A stretch of 64,000 nucleotides of DNA from positions 34,575,452 to 34,639,451 of the forward strand of contig CM059972.1 in NCBI GenBank assembly GCA_030490835.1, read 5' to 3'. Under the pieces are notes generated by a model. It did no database searches. It was not told where the DNA came from and was given only the letters and a program-made list of their open reading frames with translations. Position 1 is the stretch's first letter, and each line of letters opens with the position of its first letter. Below, in pieces: positions 11,885 through 24,135 of the stretch. The DNA is from Annona cherimola. Its lineage: Eukaryota; Streptophyta; Magnoliopsida; Magnoliales; Annonaceae. The position numbers and the translations under genes were made by a program.

Positions 11885-12540
11885 GTGAATACATTATCTA
11901 GGGTTCATGGCCTTAGGATTTCATACATGATCATAAAATTTGGAGTTCCACAATCCTCCCTCCCTTATAATAGGTTTCGTCCCGAAACCGACTACACTTC
12001 AAACAAGTGGGGGTATTTCCTCTTGACTTCCTTTCGAAGTTTTCAAGTAGCTTCGATTTCTGTATATCGGCTCCATTGGATTTTGGCATACTCAATCTCT
12101 CGATTCCGAAACTTCTTTACTTTGTGGTCCAAAATTCTAATTGGTCTTTCTTCATAATTTAAGTGGTCAGGAATTGACAAATTTTCTTCAATACTTCAAA
12201 TGGCCTTATGTATCTTGGGATGAATTTATTCCTTTTTCCAAATCTCGTGATCTCTTTTAAATGGCATTACCATCACAAATATATGATCTCCAACATGAAT
12301 CTTTAAGTCTTTTCTCTTACAGTTGGTATAACTTTTCTGTCGGCTTTGAGTCGTGACTATGTATTGACAGATCACCTGTACCTTTTTCTGTCATTCCTCT
12401 TGATAGATCCGGGCTAGCTTTCCTTCTCCTATCTCATCCCAATTTAGTAGGGTTCGACACTTTTGTCCATATAGGACTTCAAATGGGGTCATTTATATGC
12501 TTTCTTGATAACTGTTGTTATATCATAAGGGCTTGATTAT
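11885..12540 (-). pseudogene. Chromovirus integrase C-terminus and chromodomain remnant
   Basis: Reading the minus strand from 12505 gives TPFEVLYGQKCRTLLNWDE, the conserved stretch after the integrase core of plant chromoviruses. Then come VTTQSRQKSY and VGDHIFVMVMPFKRD (the GPY/F-type module), then near 12030-12165 a chromodomain-like stretch: YEERPIRILDHK, RNREIEYAKIQWS, EAT and KEVKRKYPHL. The expected Trp in EATW is a TGA (12043-12045). There is another TGA after IYQEE and frameshifts between blocks. Chromodomains on integrase are thought to steer insertion to heterochromatin. No single ORF longer than 60 codons covers it; the call rests on ordered motifs. Confidence 0.8.
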
Positions 12541-13380
12541 TTACATGGATATCTCTTAAATTATCACTCATAATAATTTCCTTTCAAAATTACTACTCTA
12601 CTTAATTTCATCATGTATATTAATCATGAATCAATAATGATTGATAACAAAATAAATGTTTTGTTTAACATTTTCATTCAACATAATTAACCTTATTAGT
12701 CATGTACTAATCATGATTGGTTGACTAAAATATTATTTTTAGCCATCAATATATATATGTATATAATTCTATAATTCATGTTTTAAACATGAATTTAGGC
12801 TATGAAAAATTCATTTAATTCTTATCACATATAACATTCCTTGATCATAATATTGTGGAATGACATGCTAGCATCAAGTTTTGAAAAGGAAATTCACAGA
12901 CTAGGGTCTGTGGAATTTTATAAAAAGCATGCTAGCATAAGAATGTGGAGAAAGGAATGTGCACATGAGTTATGTACTAGGTCTACTGTAGAGGATATGC
13001 AGACCAGACGCGATTGCAAGATGGGCCCCTCTACATAGGCCAAGTCGCTTCAAAAGGCGAAATGCCTGCGACGCCCTCCCAGAAATGAGAGAAGAACACG
13101 GATAACTGCTTGGCTCACAAGTTATCAATAGAGATGGTTTCTCTCTTAAGGAGGAAAGGGTGATCACTTGGTAAGTGTCACCTACCAGACGGACAGAAAC
13201 GTTATGCATGATGCATATGCTTGTTTTAAAAAGATTTTATGGAAAATGTTTTAAGGACATGAGAATGTCCTTGGAGAAAGGAAGTTTTATGAAAAATGTT
13301 TTTATGTTCATGAAAAAGAGGTTTACATGTCAAGTTTGCAAGCATATGTTTTATGAAAGGTTTTATGAAAAGGTTTCCAC
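12541..13380 (+). mobile_element. Chromovirus LTR fragment, opposite orientation, left part
   Basis: 12840-13380 matches the reverse complement of the solo LTR region around 37800-38600. It carries the ATGAGAATGTCC repeat, the ATCACTTG..AAGTGTCAC block and the CTCTACATA..GGCC block. Sirevirus C is inserted at 13386, and the LTR resumes at 20085. 12541-12840 is AT-rich and gives no clear match. Confidence 0.6.
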
Positions 13381-13385
13381 TAGTT

Positions 13386-15116
13386 TGTTGGTCCCGAGTT
13401 AATGGCAATTACCCAAGAGGGGAGGGGTGAATTGGGTATTAAAAATTTTCAACTTAAACAGAAATTTTACCCCGGATTAATCTAGTCCCCTTTATGAAAA
13501 CGTAAATGGAAAGCAATATAGTGCTGAGAGCAGAAATAAAAATCAACAAGCAAGATTTTTATAGTGGTTCGGGCAACATTTCCTACTCCACTCTTCCAAG
13601 CTCACACCTCTTGAGACTTGGGTTCCACTATGTATTTCACAAATACAACTAGAGTCACTGCTCTCTTCTAGATTCCAGCTCTAGGGGGCATCAACAATTC
13701 ACAGCACAAGTAGGTGACGAATTCCACTCCAATCACACACTACTTTGCTTACACTTGATCTTAGTTACCCAAACTAAATCAAGTTCAATACAACAAGAAA
13801 AATAAAAAGAGAGTTTCTACACGTTATTGATGTGTAGAGGCAGATTTGGCGCAGAGAAGAACTTGTAGCATAGGCTTAATGATTCAGCAAGCAACTCTTG
13901 GCAGTTTGGAAGCAAGGTTCTTCTTCTAGATGTTGGCTTGATCACTTAATGCTCTTAGAGGTGGGAGTTATGCTCATTCAATGAATTCTCAGCTTCCCTC
14001 CTCGTTCATATTGAATGCCTTATATAATTTGCGAGGGAATCCGAACGTTTGGAAGTAGGTGGCGCGCATTTAATGTGCCAACGTTCAAAAAATTTCCGAC
14101 AGTTGTGACCTAAGTCGCAGGTGGAGTCGACTTCGGGTGCGACTTCGCCCAAGTCACAGATGGAGTCGACTTCAGGTGCGACTTCGGCTCTTCGCAACTT
14201 CTTCAAGTTCCAGTCTAGATCGACTTGGTCCTCGACTTGACCCAAGTCGTAGGTGAAGTCGACTTCGGGTGCGACTTCACTTCCTGTGCTTGCTTGATGA
14301 ACTTGAAATCTTCGGAGATGACTTTAATCACTTGATTTTCTTCATATTGACGTTATTCTTTTGATTTATATCTCTTTGGAACACTGTATGATTATTTATC
14401 TTGAAAATCTTGGGTTCATTTTCTTGAGTTCTTGAGTACTTGAGTCTTGGAATGCATGGAAAATGTCTGACTATGTGTTCATGATCCAACATGATGGACT
14501 CATGCAACCCTGCTTGCTTTGATCTTCATTTGATCTTCGTTTGAGTGTTTGAGTCGTCTTGATCTGCAAGTTCCGCACTGAAGTCAAAGCTGGAGTTGAC
14601 TTGGTCTGCGACTTCACCATAGTCGCATATTGAGTCGACTTGGGCTGCGACTTCGGCAACTCTAGTCCCCCGATTTCAACTCTAGACAAAATTGACGCCT
14701 CGATGTCGAAGCTGGAGTTGACTTGGGATGCGACTTCGGCAGCTCTCGTCCCCCGATTTCAACTCTGGACAAAATTGACGCCTCGAAGTCGAAGCTGGAG
14801 GCCACTTGATCTGCGACTTCACCCAAGTCGCATGCGGTGTCGACCTGGGATACGACTTCGGTAGCTTTGCTCCTCAATTTCAACTCTGGACAGAAATGAC
14901 GAGTCGAAGTCGATGCTGGAGTTGACTTGGGGATCGACTTGGCCTAAGTCGATGCCTGAGTCGGCTTGGAAATCGACTTAACCTGTCACGCTTCATTTTC
15001 TTCATTTGTATAACCTTTAATCATTTTCACAAACATGTTAGTAACCAAAACTTACTCAAATTGATTTGTTAATCATCAAAATATAGACTTGGCTTATTTT
15101 CCACATGTTTCCAACA
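13386..15116 (-). mobile_element. Sirevirus C left (3') LTR, 1731 bp
   Basis: Bounded by TGTTGGTCCC and TTTCCAACA in plus-strand reading, and followed by a polypurine tract complement (15117-15130). The U3 part (14090-14280 and 14570-14960) carries repeated GTCGAC palindromes. A block near 14655-14775 and again 14745-14775 repeats the CCGATTTCAACTCT motif that separates palindrome pairs. Confidence 0.9.
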
Positions 15117-15404
15117 ATCTCCCCCTTTTTGATGATTAACAAAACCGATTTGAGTGTATACCTTTTAATGTCTTAAAGTATACTATTTTTGCATATTGAA
15201 GTTTAACATACATATTTTGTTTCCAATGAATCACAATTTAAAAACATGCATACAAGCATTTAAAACCGAGACTACTCAAATCCTAATCTCTTGCTCAAAT
15301 CCTAATCTCTTCTCCCTATTTTTGTCAATTGATCAAAAATAGAGATGGAGCGGGATAATCTTTTGAGAATGGTGGAGTTACTCCCCCTGAACCTATGCTT
15401 CCCC

Positions 15405-18357
15405 TCAACTTGTGCTTTTATAAGTTAATTCAAGCATTCCAATATCATTTTTAATTTTATAAAATGGTTCTTTTGCTAGAGGTTTAGTAAAAATATCTGC
15501 AATTTGATCTTCTTTTTTTACATATACCAAACATATATCATGATTTTCTACATGTTCTCTAATAAAATGATGTCTTAAGTCTATATGCTTGGTCCAAGAA
15601 TGCAATACTGGATTTTTAGTTAAACATATTGCACTAGTATTAGCACATTTAATAGGTATATTTTTAAAATTCATACCATAATTCCTAAGTTGTTGTTTTA
15701 TCCAAAGCAATTGGGACAACAGCTCCCGGCGGCAATATATTCGGCTTCCGCCATAGATAGAGCAACACTAGTTTGTTTTCTTAAAAACCATGAAACCAAC
15801 ATGTTCCCAAGAAACTGACATGTTTCACTCGTGCTTTTTCTATCTACTTTGTGACTGGAAAAATCCGCGTCCGAGTAGCCGATTAAATCAAAGTTAGAAC
15901 CCTTTGGATACCAAAGTCCTATGTTGGTAGTATCTACTAAATATCTGAAAATTCTTTTTACAGCTATCAAGTGTGATTCTTTTGGACATGATTGAAATCT
16001 AGAGCACATGCAAACACTAAACAGTATATCGGGTCTAGAAGCAGTTAAATATAATAAAGAGCCTATAATGCTTCTATATAATTTTAAATCAACTGGTTTG
16101 CCTTTCCCGTCTTTGTCAATTTTAATGGTTGAGCTCATAGGCGTGTTTGCCCCTTTGCTATTTTCCATGCCAAACTTCTTTAACATTTCTTTGATATACT
16201 TGGACTGGTTTATGAATATCCCTTCACTTAGTTGCTTGATTTGTAGTCCAAGGAAGAAGTTTAGCTCCCCCATCATACTCATTTCAAATTCTTTTTGCAT
16301 AAGCTCAGTGAATTCTTGACAAAGAGTCTCATTAGTAGCACCAAAAATAATATCATCAACATAAATTTGAATAATCAAGATATCTCTTTCTTTATACTTG
16401 ATAAACAAAGTGGTGTCTACCTTTCCCTTTTGAAAATCATGATCAATCAGAAATTTTCTTAATCTTTCATATCAAGCTCTTGGAGCTTTTTTTAATCCAT
16501 ATAATGCTTTGGATAATTTGTATACCAATTTAGATTGATCTTTCTCCTCAAATCCAGGTGGTGGTTCAAAATACACCTCTTCATTTATAAACTCATTCAA
16601 AAATGCACTTTTGACATCCATTTGAAACAACTTGAAGTTCATGTGAGATGCAAAAGCTAGTAAAATGCGAATGGTTTCTAATCTAGCAACCGGAGCATAG
16701 GATTTCTCAAAGTCTATTCCTTCTTCTTGTGAGTATCCTTTTGCCACAAGTCTAGCTTTGTTTCTTACCACAAGTCCACTTTCATCTAATTTGTTCCTAA
16801 AGACCCATTTTGTGCCAATGACAATATGGTCTTTTGGTCTTGGAACAAGATGCCAAACTTGGTTTCTTTCAAATTGATTTAGCTCTTCTTGCATTGCTAT
16901 GATCCAGTTTTCATCATCAAGAGCTTGATCAATAGTGGTTGGTTCAATTTTGGATACAAAAGCGTATTGTCCACAAACATTTTATTTTGACCTTATAGTT
17001 TTTACACCTTCATAAATATTCCCTATAACATGCTCAATTGGATGGTCATTTTTGAAATTTAAATCAGTTGGAGGTTTATAGGAATTATTACCTTCACTTA
17101 CCCTTTCCTCCATGGATTCTTCTTACTTCTCTACATGCAATTTTTCAAGGTTACTTGTGATATCATCTGCATCACTTAAATCATCTTTTCTTTTGGAGCA
17201 TAGGATAAATTCATCAAAAACAACATGTATTGACTCTTCTATAACTTGGTTCCTTTTATCGAAGACTCTATATGCTCTACTATTTGATGAGTAACCAAGG
17301 AATATTGCCTCATCACTTTTAGCATCCAGTTTTCCCAAGTTAGTTTTTTCATTGTTCAAAACATAACATGTGCAACCAAAGGCATGAAAATATGAAATAT
17401 TTGGTTTTCTACCTTTCCATAGCTCATATGGGGTCTTTTTTAAGATTGCTCTAATGGTAACTCGGTTCAACACATGACAAGCTGTACTTACAGCTTCTCC
17501 CCAAAATTTCTTGGATAATTTACTCTCATTTAGCATTGTTCTAGCCATCTCTTGTATGGTTCTATTTTTCCTTTTAACCACTCCATTTTGTTGTGAAGTT
17601 CTTGGTGCAGAAAATGTGTGGTGAATTCCTTTTTCATTACATAATTCTATGAATCGTTTATTTTCAAACTCACCACCATGATCATTTCTAATGGTCATAA
17701 TAGTACTTTATTTTTCATTTTGTACCAAGTTTACAGAAGTTACAAATGTAGAGAAGGCTTCATCTTTGCTAGCTAAGAGAATTACCCATGTGAATCTTGA
17801 AAAATCATCAACTATTACAAACACATACTTCTTTCCACCAATGGTTAAAATGTCAGATGGCCTATATAGATCCATGTGTAGCAATTCAAGTGGCCTAGTG
17901 GTGGAAATCTCCTTTTTGGTAGAGAAAGACATTTTAGGTAGTTTTGACAATTGACATGCCTTGCAAATTTTATCTTTGTCATATTTCAATTTTGGCAATC
18001 CTTCTACCAAACTCTTTTTCCATAGGGTCTTAATATTTGTCATGTTTATATGCCCAAGCCTCTTATGCCAAACCCATGGATCATTGTCAATGGCCATTAG
18101 ACATTGACCATCTAGTTCATCAAGTGAAACCAAATGTACATTTTCATGTCTTTTTCCACTAAACATGATATGTTCTTCATCAAATACATTGCTTATAGAT
18201 GATTCAAACTCAACCTTGTATCCTTCATCACATAATTGACTAATACTCATTAAATTGTGCTTGAGTCCTTCAACAAATAAAACATCCTCTATACATGCAT
18301 TTGAAATACTATAAATATTTCCTTTACCTTTAATTTTACCTATCTTGTTATTTCCAC
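15405..18357 (-). pseudogene. Sirevirus pol (C): protease C-terminal part to RNase H
   Basis: Minus-strand pol starting inside the protease/linker region ([12 protein letters not shown] at the broken end) and running through GAG-pre-integrase WHKRLGH, integrase, RT ([14 protein letters not shown] near 16345) and RNase H. In-frame stops are at 17708-17710, 17123-17125, 16982-16984 and 16472-16474 (TGG to TGA in RAWYE), plus a one-base deletion near 15706. Reading frames otherwise agree across the breaks. The stop at 16982-16984 matches the one in F at 8004-8006. Confidence 0.88.
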
Positions 18358-18362
18358 TAGTT

Positions 18363-20079
18363 TGTTGGTCCCGAGTTAATGGCAATTACCTAAGAGGGGA
18401 GGGCTGAATTGGGTATTAAAAAATTTCAACTTAAACAGAAATTTTACCCCGGATTAATCTAGTCCCCTTTATGAAAACGCAAATGGAAAGCAATATAGTG
18501 CTGAGAGCAGAAATAAAAATCAACAAGCAAGATTTTTATAGTGGTTCAGGCAACATTTCCTACTCTCTTCCAAGCTCACACCTCTTGAGACTTGGGTTCC
18601 ACTATGTATTTCACAAATACAACTAGAGCCACTGCTCTCTTCTAGATTCCAGCTCTAGGGGGCATCAACAATTCACAGCACAAGTAGGTGACGAGTTCCA
18701 CTCCAATCACACACTACTTTGCTTACACTTGATCTTAGTTACCCAAACTAAATCAAGTTCAATACAACAAGAAAAATAAAAAGAGAGTTTCTACACGTTA
18801 TTGATGTGTAGAGGCAGATTTGGCGCAGAGAAGAACTTGTAGCATAGGCTTAATGATTCAGCAAGCAGCTCTTGGCAGTTTGGAAGCAAGGTTCTTCTTC
18901 TAGATGTTGGCTTGATCACTTAATGCTCTTAGATATGGGAGTTATGCTCATTCAATGAATTCTCAGCTTCCCTCCTCGTTCATATTGAATGCCTTATATA
19001 ATTTGCGAGGGAATCCGAATGTTTGGAAGTAGGTGGCGCGCATTTAATGCGCCAACGTTCAAAAAATTTCCGACCGTTGCGACCCAAGTCGCAGGTGGAG
19101 TCGACTTCAGGTGCGACTTTGCCCAAGTTGCAGATGGAGTCGACTTCGGGTGCGACTTCGGCTCTCCGCAACTTCTTCAAGTTCCAGTCTGGGTCGACTT
19201 GGTCCTCGACTTGACCCAAGTCGATGGTGAAGTCGACTTCGGGTGCGACTTCACTTCTTGTGCTTGCTTGATGAACTTGAAATCTTCGGAGATGACTTTA
19301 ATCACTTGATTTTCTTCATATTTATGTTATTTCCTTGATTTATATTTCTTTGGAACACTGTATGATTATTTATCTTGAAAACCTTGGATTCCTTTTCTTG
19401 AGTTCTTGAGTATTTAAGTCTTGGAATGCATGGAAAATGTTCGAGTATGTGTTCATGATCCAACATGATGGATTCATGCAACCCTGCTTGCTTTGATCTT
19501 CATTTGCGTGTTTGAGTCGTCTTGATCTGCAAGTTCCGCACTGAAGTCAAAGCTGGAGTCGACTTGGTCTGCGACTTCACCCAAGTCGCATGCTGAGTCG
19601 ACTTGAGTTGCGACTTCGGCAACTCTAGTCCCCTGATTTCAACTCTGGACAAAATTGATGCCTCAAAGTTGAAGCTGGAGTCGACTTGGGATGCGACTTC
19701 AGCAGCTCTCGTCCCCCGATTTCAACTCTGGACAAAATTGACGCCTCGAAGTCGAAGCTGGAGTCGAGTTGATCTGCGACTTCACCCAAGTCGCATGCGG
19801 AGTCGACTTGGGATACGACTTCGGTAGCTTTGCTCCTCAATTTCAACTCTGGACAGAAATGACGAGTCGAAGTCCATGCTGGAGTCGACTTGGGGATCCA
19901 CTTGGCCTAAGTCGATGGCTGAGTCGACTTGGAAATCGACTTAACCTGTCACGCTTCATTTTCTTCATTTGTATAACCTTTAATCATTTTCACAAACATG
20001 TTAGTAACCAAAACTTACTCAAATTGATTTGTTAATCATCAGAACATAGACTTGGCTTAATTTCCACATGTTTCCAACA
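18363..20079 (-). mobile_element. Sirevirus C right LTR, 1717 bp, flanked by TAGTT on both sides
   Basis: Nearly the same as the left LTR by eye. It is flanked by TAGTT at 18358-18362 and 20080-20084, as a solo LTR would be. The inner copy is part of a 12-base match (TTTCCACTAGTT) to the outer left flank at 13374-13385. Confidence 0.85.
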
Positions 20080-20084
20080 TAGTT

Positions 20085-20562
20085 GATAGTAGATCACTTG
20101 ATAAGTGTTTACTATTGAACGGGACAAATGCATTTAAATGGAAAAACGCTTGCTTATTGAGTTTCGGCTCACGTTTTGATTTTCAAACCATAGACAGGTA
20201 CAACACAGTCTAAGAAGGAAAGGAAAAAGAAGGTATGAAGAAAATTTTATGATATGCTGATCTGTATATGGTATGACATGAACATATGATAAGGGGTTTT
20301 CAAATTATGAATGTATGAAATGATCAGGTTAAAATAACCTGTATTGTACAAAAATAAGTATGAATGTTATCGATGATAATTGAGATTTGATGATAAGTAT
20401 GTGTCTTCATGTGATGAAAGAAAAGAAAAAAAAAGAAAAAAATTGGACAAGATTGAATTAAGTATCCGCCGCGTGATCAGGGCAACAATCCTGATTCACA
20501 CTTACCAATCGACAAGTTCTTGGAGTAAGGACAAATGTGATGCCTCGGTTCGCGGCGCCACA
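20085..20562 (+). mobile_element. Chromovirus LTR fragment, right part with clean end
   Basis: Continues the LTR interrupted by C. Near 20470-20560 it carries the complement of the conserved LTR end block (GATCAGGGCAACAATCC, TTACCAATC, GGTTCGCGGCGCCACA). It stops cleanly with CA at 20562 against RNase H codons of Sirevirus E. GGTAT follows and may be a target-site duplication, but the matching left copy was not found. Confidence 0.7.
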
Positions 20563-21057
20563 GGTATCCAAAGGCGTCAACTTTTGATTTAATCGGCTAC
20601 TCGGATACGAATTTTTCCGGATAGAAATCAGATAGAAAAAGTACTAGTGGAACAAGTCAATTCTTTGGAAACATGTTGGTTTCATGGTATTCAAGGAAAC
20701 AAACTAGTGTTACTCTATCTACGGCGGAAGCCGAATATATAGCCACCAGGAGCTGTTGTGCCCAACTACTTTGGATGAAACAACAATTAAAAGACTATAG
20801 TATTGATTATTATAATATTCCAATTAGAAGTGATAATACAAGTGCAATTTATTTAACTAAAAATCTTGTATCACGTTCTAGAACCAAACATATAGATTTA
20901 AGACATCATTATATTCGTGAACATGTTGAAAATCATGATGTCTGTTTGGAATATGTGAAAACTGAGGATTAAATTGCAAATATTTTCACCGAACCTTTAG
21001 CAAAAGAATCTTTTTACAAAATTAAAAATGATATGGGGATGATTGAGTTGAATTAAG
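20563..21057 (+). pseudogene. Sirevirus RNase H end of pol (E)
   Basis: Encodes the last 160 codons of pol: FDLIGYSD, the DRKSTSGT block, [25 protein letters not shown], then the [18 protein letters not shown] tail. One stop follows the SG near 20620, and CAA to TAA is found at 20970-20972. The natural stop is TAA at about 21055. Confidence 0.85.
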
Positions 21058-21691
21058 AATAATTAGATGGAAAAAATGGACTTAGAAAAGTCCAAGTCGA
21101 TAGGCCAAGTCGACTCCAGTGAAGTCGACTTGGGCATGGCGAAGTCGACTCCGCACCAGGGCAAAGTCGACTTCACGCACAACCGTCGGGCTTCCTTCCT
21201 CTCTTCTTCTTCTTTCCCTTCTCCCTCTTCCCTCTCATTTCTCTTCCCTCGTGACAGCCTCTCTCTCCCTATTTCTCTCCGGCGAACCTAGCTCTCCCAT
21301 TTTTTCTCTCCGTTCCGGCATCCCTCAGCGAAACTCCATTTCCGACTACTCCCTTTCTTCTTCCTCTCTCCTCTCCGGTAGTTTCCCCTAGCTGTCTCTC
21401 TCTCTCTCTCCTCCCATTTTCTTCTCTGTTCTGGTGTTTCTCCGCTTCGTCCTCTCTGTTCCGACATTTCTCTCCGACATTCTCTCCCTGCCATCTCTCT
21501 CTCCCACTCAATTCTTTCTCATCTCTCTGATTTTCGGCAGTCTTTGACCTCTCCAGCTTTTCTCTATTTTTTCTTTTTCTCTCAACCTTGTCCAGTAGTC
21601 ACTGCACTCTCCTTTCTCTTTAAGCTCTCAAACTACCGACTATCTTCCCTTCAAGATCCATTTTGCAACCTATCTCCAAAAATCCCATTAA
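21058..21691 (+). promoter_or_regulatory. E spacer between pol and envelope-like ORF
   Basis: Four GTCGAC palindromes lie between 21108 and 21175. They are followed by about 450 bases that are strongly pyrimidine-rich (CTCTCT runs around 21185-21560) up to the ATG at 21692. The same order (palindromes, then pyrimidine tract, then ATG) is seen in A and B. I infer a promoter, leader or splice-acceptor region for the third ORF; no function is proven by sequence. Confidence 0.5.
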
Positions 21692-22163
21692 ATGGCACCT
21701 AAACCTCGATTGCCTAAGCTAGCAGTATCCAAGCCATCACAAAGGCCTGTCTTGAGACCTTCCGATCCCCAAACCGATGAGGAAATTCCCTGGAGGCAAC
21801 GGACTCTTGCAAAGTGTGCACGGGACGAGCCATCGACTTCCACAGGTCGACGGGTTCGATTTCAGCAGCAACTCCATCAACTACAGCTGTCCGGGAAGAA
21901 GAACTCCAAACCTCGCTGAGCACGCAAACTGGGGCTAGAAGAAAGGGAACCCCAGCTGGCTAAAGCCTAAGTCTTGAAAATACCGACCACATACTTCAAG
22001 ACAAAACTCCAGCACAACCGATTCTACAAGTCATTCTATGAACGGAAGGTATTCATTCCAAAGATCATTGACTTCAAATTCTTGAGCGATTATGAATTTA
22101 AGATTGAGGAATTATTGAATTTCCAAGGATGGACTAAGCTGCTTAAATCTGATGATAGAGTAT
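21692..22163 (+). pseudogene. Envelope-like ORF of E, N-terminal part
   Basis: Starts MAPKPRLPK with the same basic, proline-rich N-terminus (SKPSQRPV, DEPSTSTGRRVRF) as the intact ORF of A. It shifts frame near 21900 and resumes with IPTTYFKTKLQHNRFYKSFYERKVFIPKI and the FQGWTKLL block. It is cut at DDRV by insertion of A at 22164; AGTAT is duplicated. Confidence 0.8.
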
Positions 22164-23823
22164 TGTTGGTCCCGAGTTGATGGCCTAACCCAAGAGGGGA
22201 GGGGTGAATTGGGTTCTTTAAAATTTCTTTTGTAAACTTAAAAATCTTAACCCCTTGAAAAGGTTAATCCCCTTTTTAAGCGAATGGAGAGCAAATAAGA
22301 TAAAGCAGTAAAAATAAGTAGAACACAAGATTTATAGTGGTTCGGGCAAACCTTCCCTACTCCACTCTTCCAAGCTCACACTCCGTTGTGACTTGGGTTC
22401 CACTATGTATTCCACGAATACACTTAGAGTCACCGCTCTCTTCTAGATTCAAAGCTCTAGGGGGCATAACAACTAGAGCCACTTGCTCTCTTCTAGATTC
22501 AAAGCTCTAGGGGGCATATACAATCACTTGCACAAGTAGGTGATGAGTCTCACTCCAATCACACCCTACTTTGCATATACTTGATCTTAGCTACCCAAGC
22601 TAAATCAAGATTTATACAACAAGACAATGAAATAAATGAAACTACACTTTACAGATTTGTGTAGGCAGATTGAGCTCGAGGAAGAAATCAAAGGCAGCTT
22701 GGATGATGATCGTTGAAGCAACTTGCAGTTTGAAGCTCTTTCTTCCTTTAAATCACTCAAATATGGAGAAAAGGAATTTGAAAGTCTTTCTTGCACTTCT
22801 TTTCTCTCTATGATCCTTAGTGTAGTGTGTATTGTCTTTTCTCACGTTCATTTGAATGTCTTTTTATAGAGTGAGAAAGATTGGAACGTTGTAGGAGTGG
22901 TTGTCGCGCAATAAATGAACTCCAACGTTCAAAAATTCGAACGTTATACTCCAAGTCGAAGATGGAGTCGACTTGGTCTGCGACTTGGCTTCCAAGTCGC
23001 ACCTGGAGTCGACTTGGCCTGCGACTCCAGTTCTTCCAGATTCCAAGTCTGAGTCTTTGGTCGACTTGGCTTTGGACTTCGACTCAAGTCGATCCTGAAG
23101 TCGACTTGACTTGCGACTTGACTCGACTTTTGCTGGAAATGCTTTGAGCTTCTTTTGATCTGCTTTTTCATCCTTGGTTTTCTTTCTTTTGAATAAGCTT
23201 GAGAACTTGTGATTGACTTGATAGACTTGATTTGATGTTGATCTTGAATCCTTGCTTTGATCTTCGAGAACCTTGAGTTGTTCTTGAAAATGGTCCTTGC
23301 ATCCTTTTTGGATTTGATTATTCTCAATTTGATCTTTTGGATAAGCTTGGAAATACAAACTTCAAGTCTGAAATCCTCAAGTCGAAGTTGGAGTCGACTT
23401 GGTCTGCGACTTCGCCCAAGTCGCACATGGAGTCGACTTCGTCTGCGACTTCGCCATGTTCGTGAACCAGATTTCAGCGCTGGACACTTTTGGTCGTTTG
23501 AGGTCGATTCCGAAGTCGACTTCGTCTGCGACTTGACTACCCAAGTCGCAAGTGGAGTCGACTTGACTTGCGACTTCACCTGTCAGTCCTTCCATTTTCA
23601 AATCTGTCCACCTGTGGCCATTCCAAGTCCCTAGAGAAGTCGACTTGGGTATCGACTTCGTACCAAGTCGAAGTCCGAGTCGACTTGGTGATCGACTTGG
23701 TCTCTTTGCTTTCCTTAAACACTTGGCAAACTTATTAGTATTCTTTTTAACCTCAAATTAGTTCTTGTTAATCATCAAAACTTACACTTTGGTCAATTTT
23801 GTTTTGAGTCATTGTTTCCAACA
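22164..23823 (-). mobile_element. Sirevirus A 3' LTR, 1660 bp
   Basis: TGTTGGTCCC to TTTCCAACA in plus-strand reading. It appears identical to the 5' LTR 8991 bases away. It includes the palindrome array (22953-23698) and a TATA box at 22861-22868. Near 22430-22520 a block with CTTCTAGATTCAAAGCTCTA is present twice in tandem; C and the solo LTR carry it once. Confidence 0.95.
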
Positions 23824-24134
23824 ATCTCCCCCTTTTTGATGATTGACAAAACTACATTTGAGTTGATACCTTTTTGAGTATTTAAGCAAGTTCATGTAAA
23901 AACAGAGCATTCAAACATATTACCATAGAAAGCAGAGCATATACATATTCATGACAGAGCATTATTTTCATAATTCACTCAAAATATTCATGTCAAGCAT
24001 AAAACATCTTTCATGTATATCTGTTTCATTTTTACAAAATGCAATGAAAAACAAAATGAAACCTAGATACAAGTTACCCAACCCAAAACGAAAGGAAACT
24101 CTAACTCTTAAACCGATCTTTTCTCCCCCTTTTT
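23824..24134 (-). promoter_or_regulatory. Two polypurine tracts of A
   Basis: The LTR-adjacent PPT (minus strand AAAAAGGGGGAGAT) is at 23824-23837. A second purine tract (AAAAAGGGGGAGAAAA) lies at 24119-24134, directly after the envelope-like stop codon. The 280 bases between are AT-rich and empty. Extra PPT copies near the 3' LTR are a reported Sirevirus trait. Confidence 0.8.
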
Positions 24135-24135
24135 G

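Larger units (their letters stand above)
13386..20079 (-). mobile_element. Sirevirus C, gag-less, with rearranged right LTR
   Basis: Minus-strand element flanked by TAGTT at 13381-13385 and 20080-20084. It has a left LTR (13386-15116), a PPT, pol, and a right LTR (18363-20079). Gag, leader and primer site are absent: pol is cut inside the protease region at 18357. The right LTR is preceded not by a PBS but by a copy of the external left flank including TAGTT (18351-18362), so it looks like a solo LTR fused to a truncated element (see findings). There is no envelope-like ORF. Confidence 0.85.

Noticed and set aside
5181..20562. F and E as two halves of one element
   Set aside because: F already contains a complete RNase H end and lacks the third ORF, while E repeats the RNase H end and has the third ORF. 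They are different subfamilies.
22864..23579. Long ORFs of 164 and 211 codons in the A LTR, repeated at 31855-32570
   Set aside because: They lie across the palindrome array and read as repeats of AKSTP/QVDS-like words. They appear on both strands and in several frames, as expected from phased palindromes. No protein-like composition.
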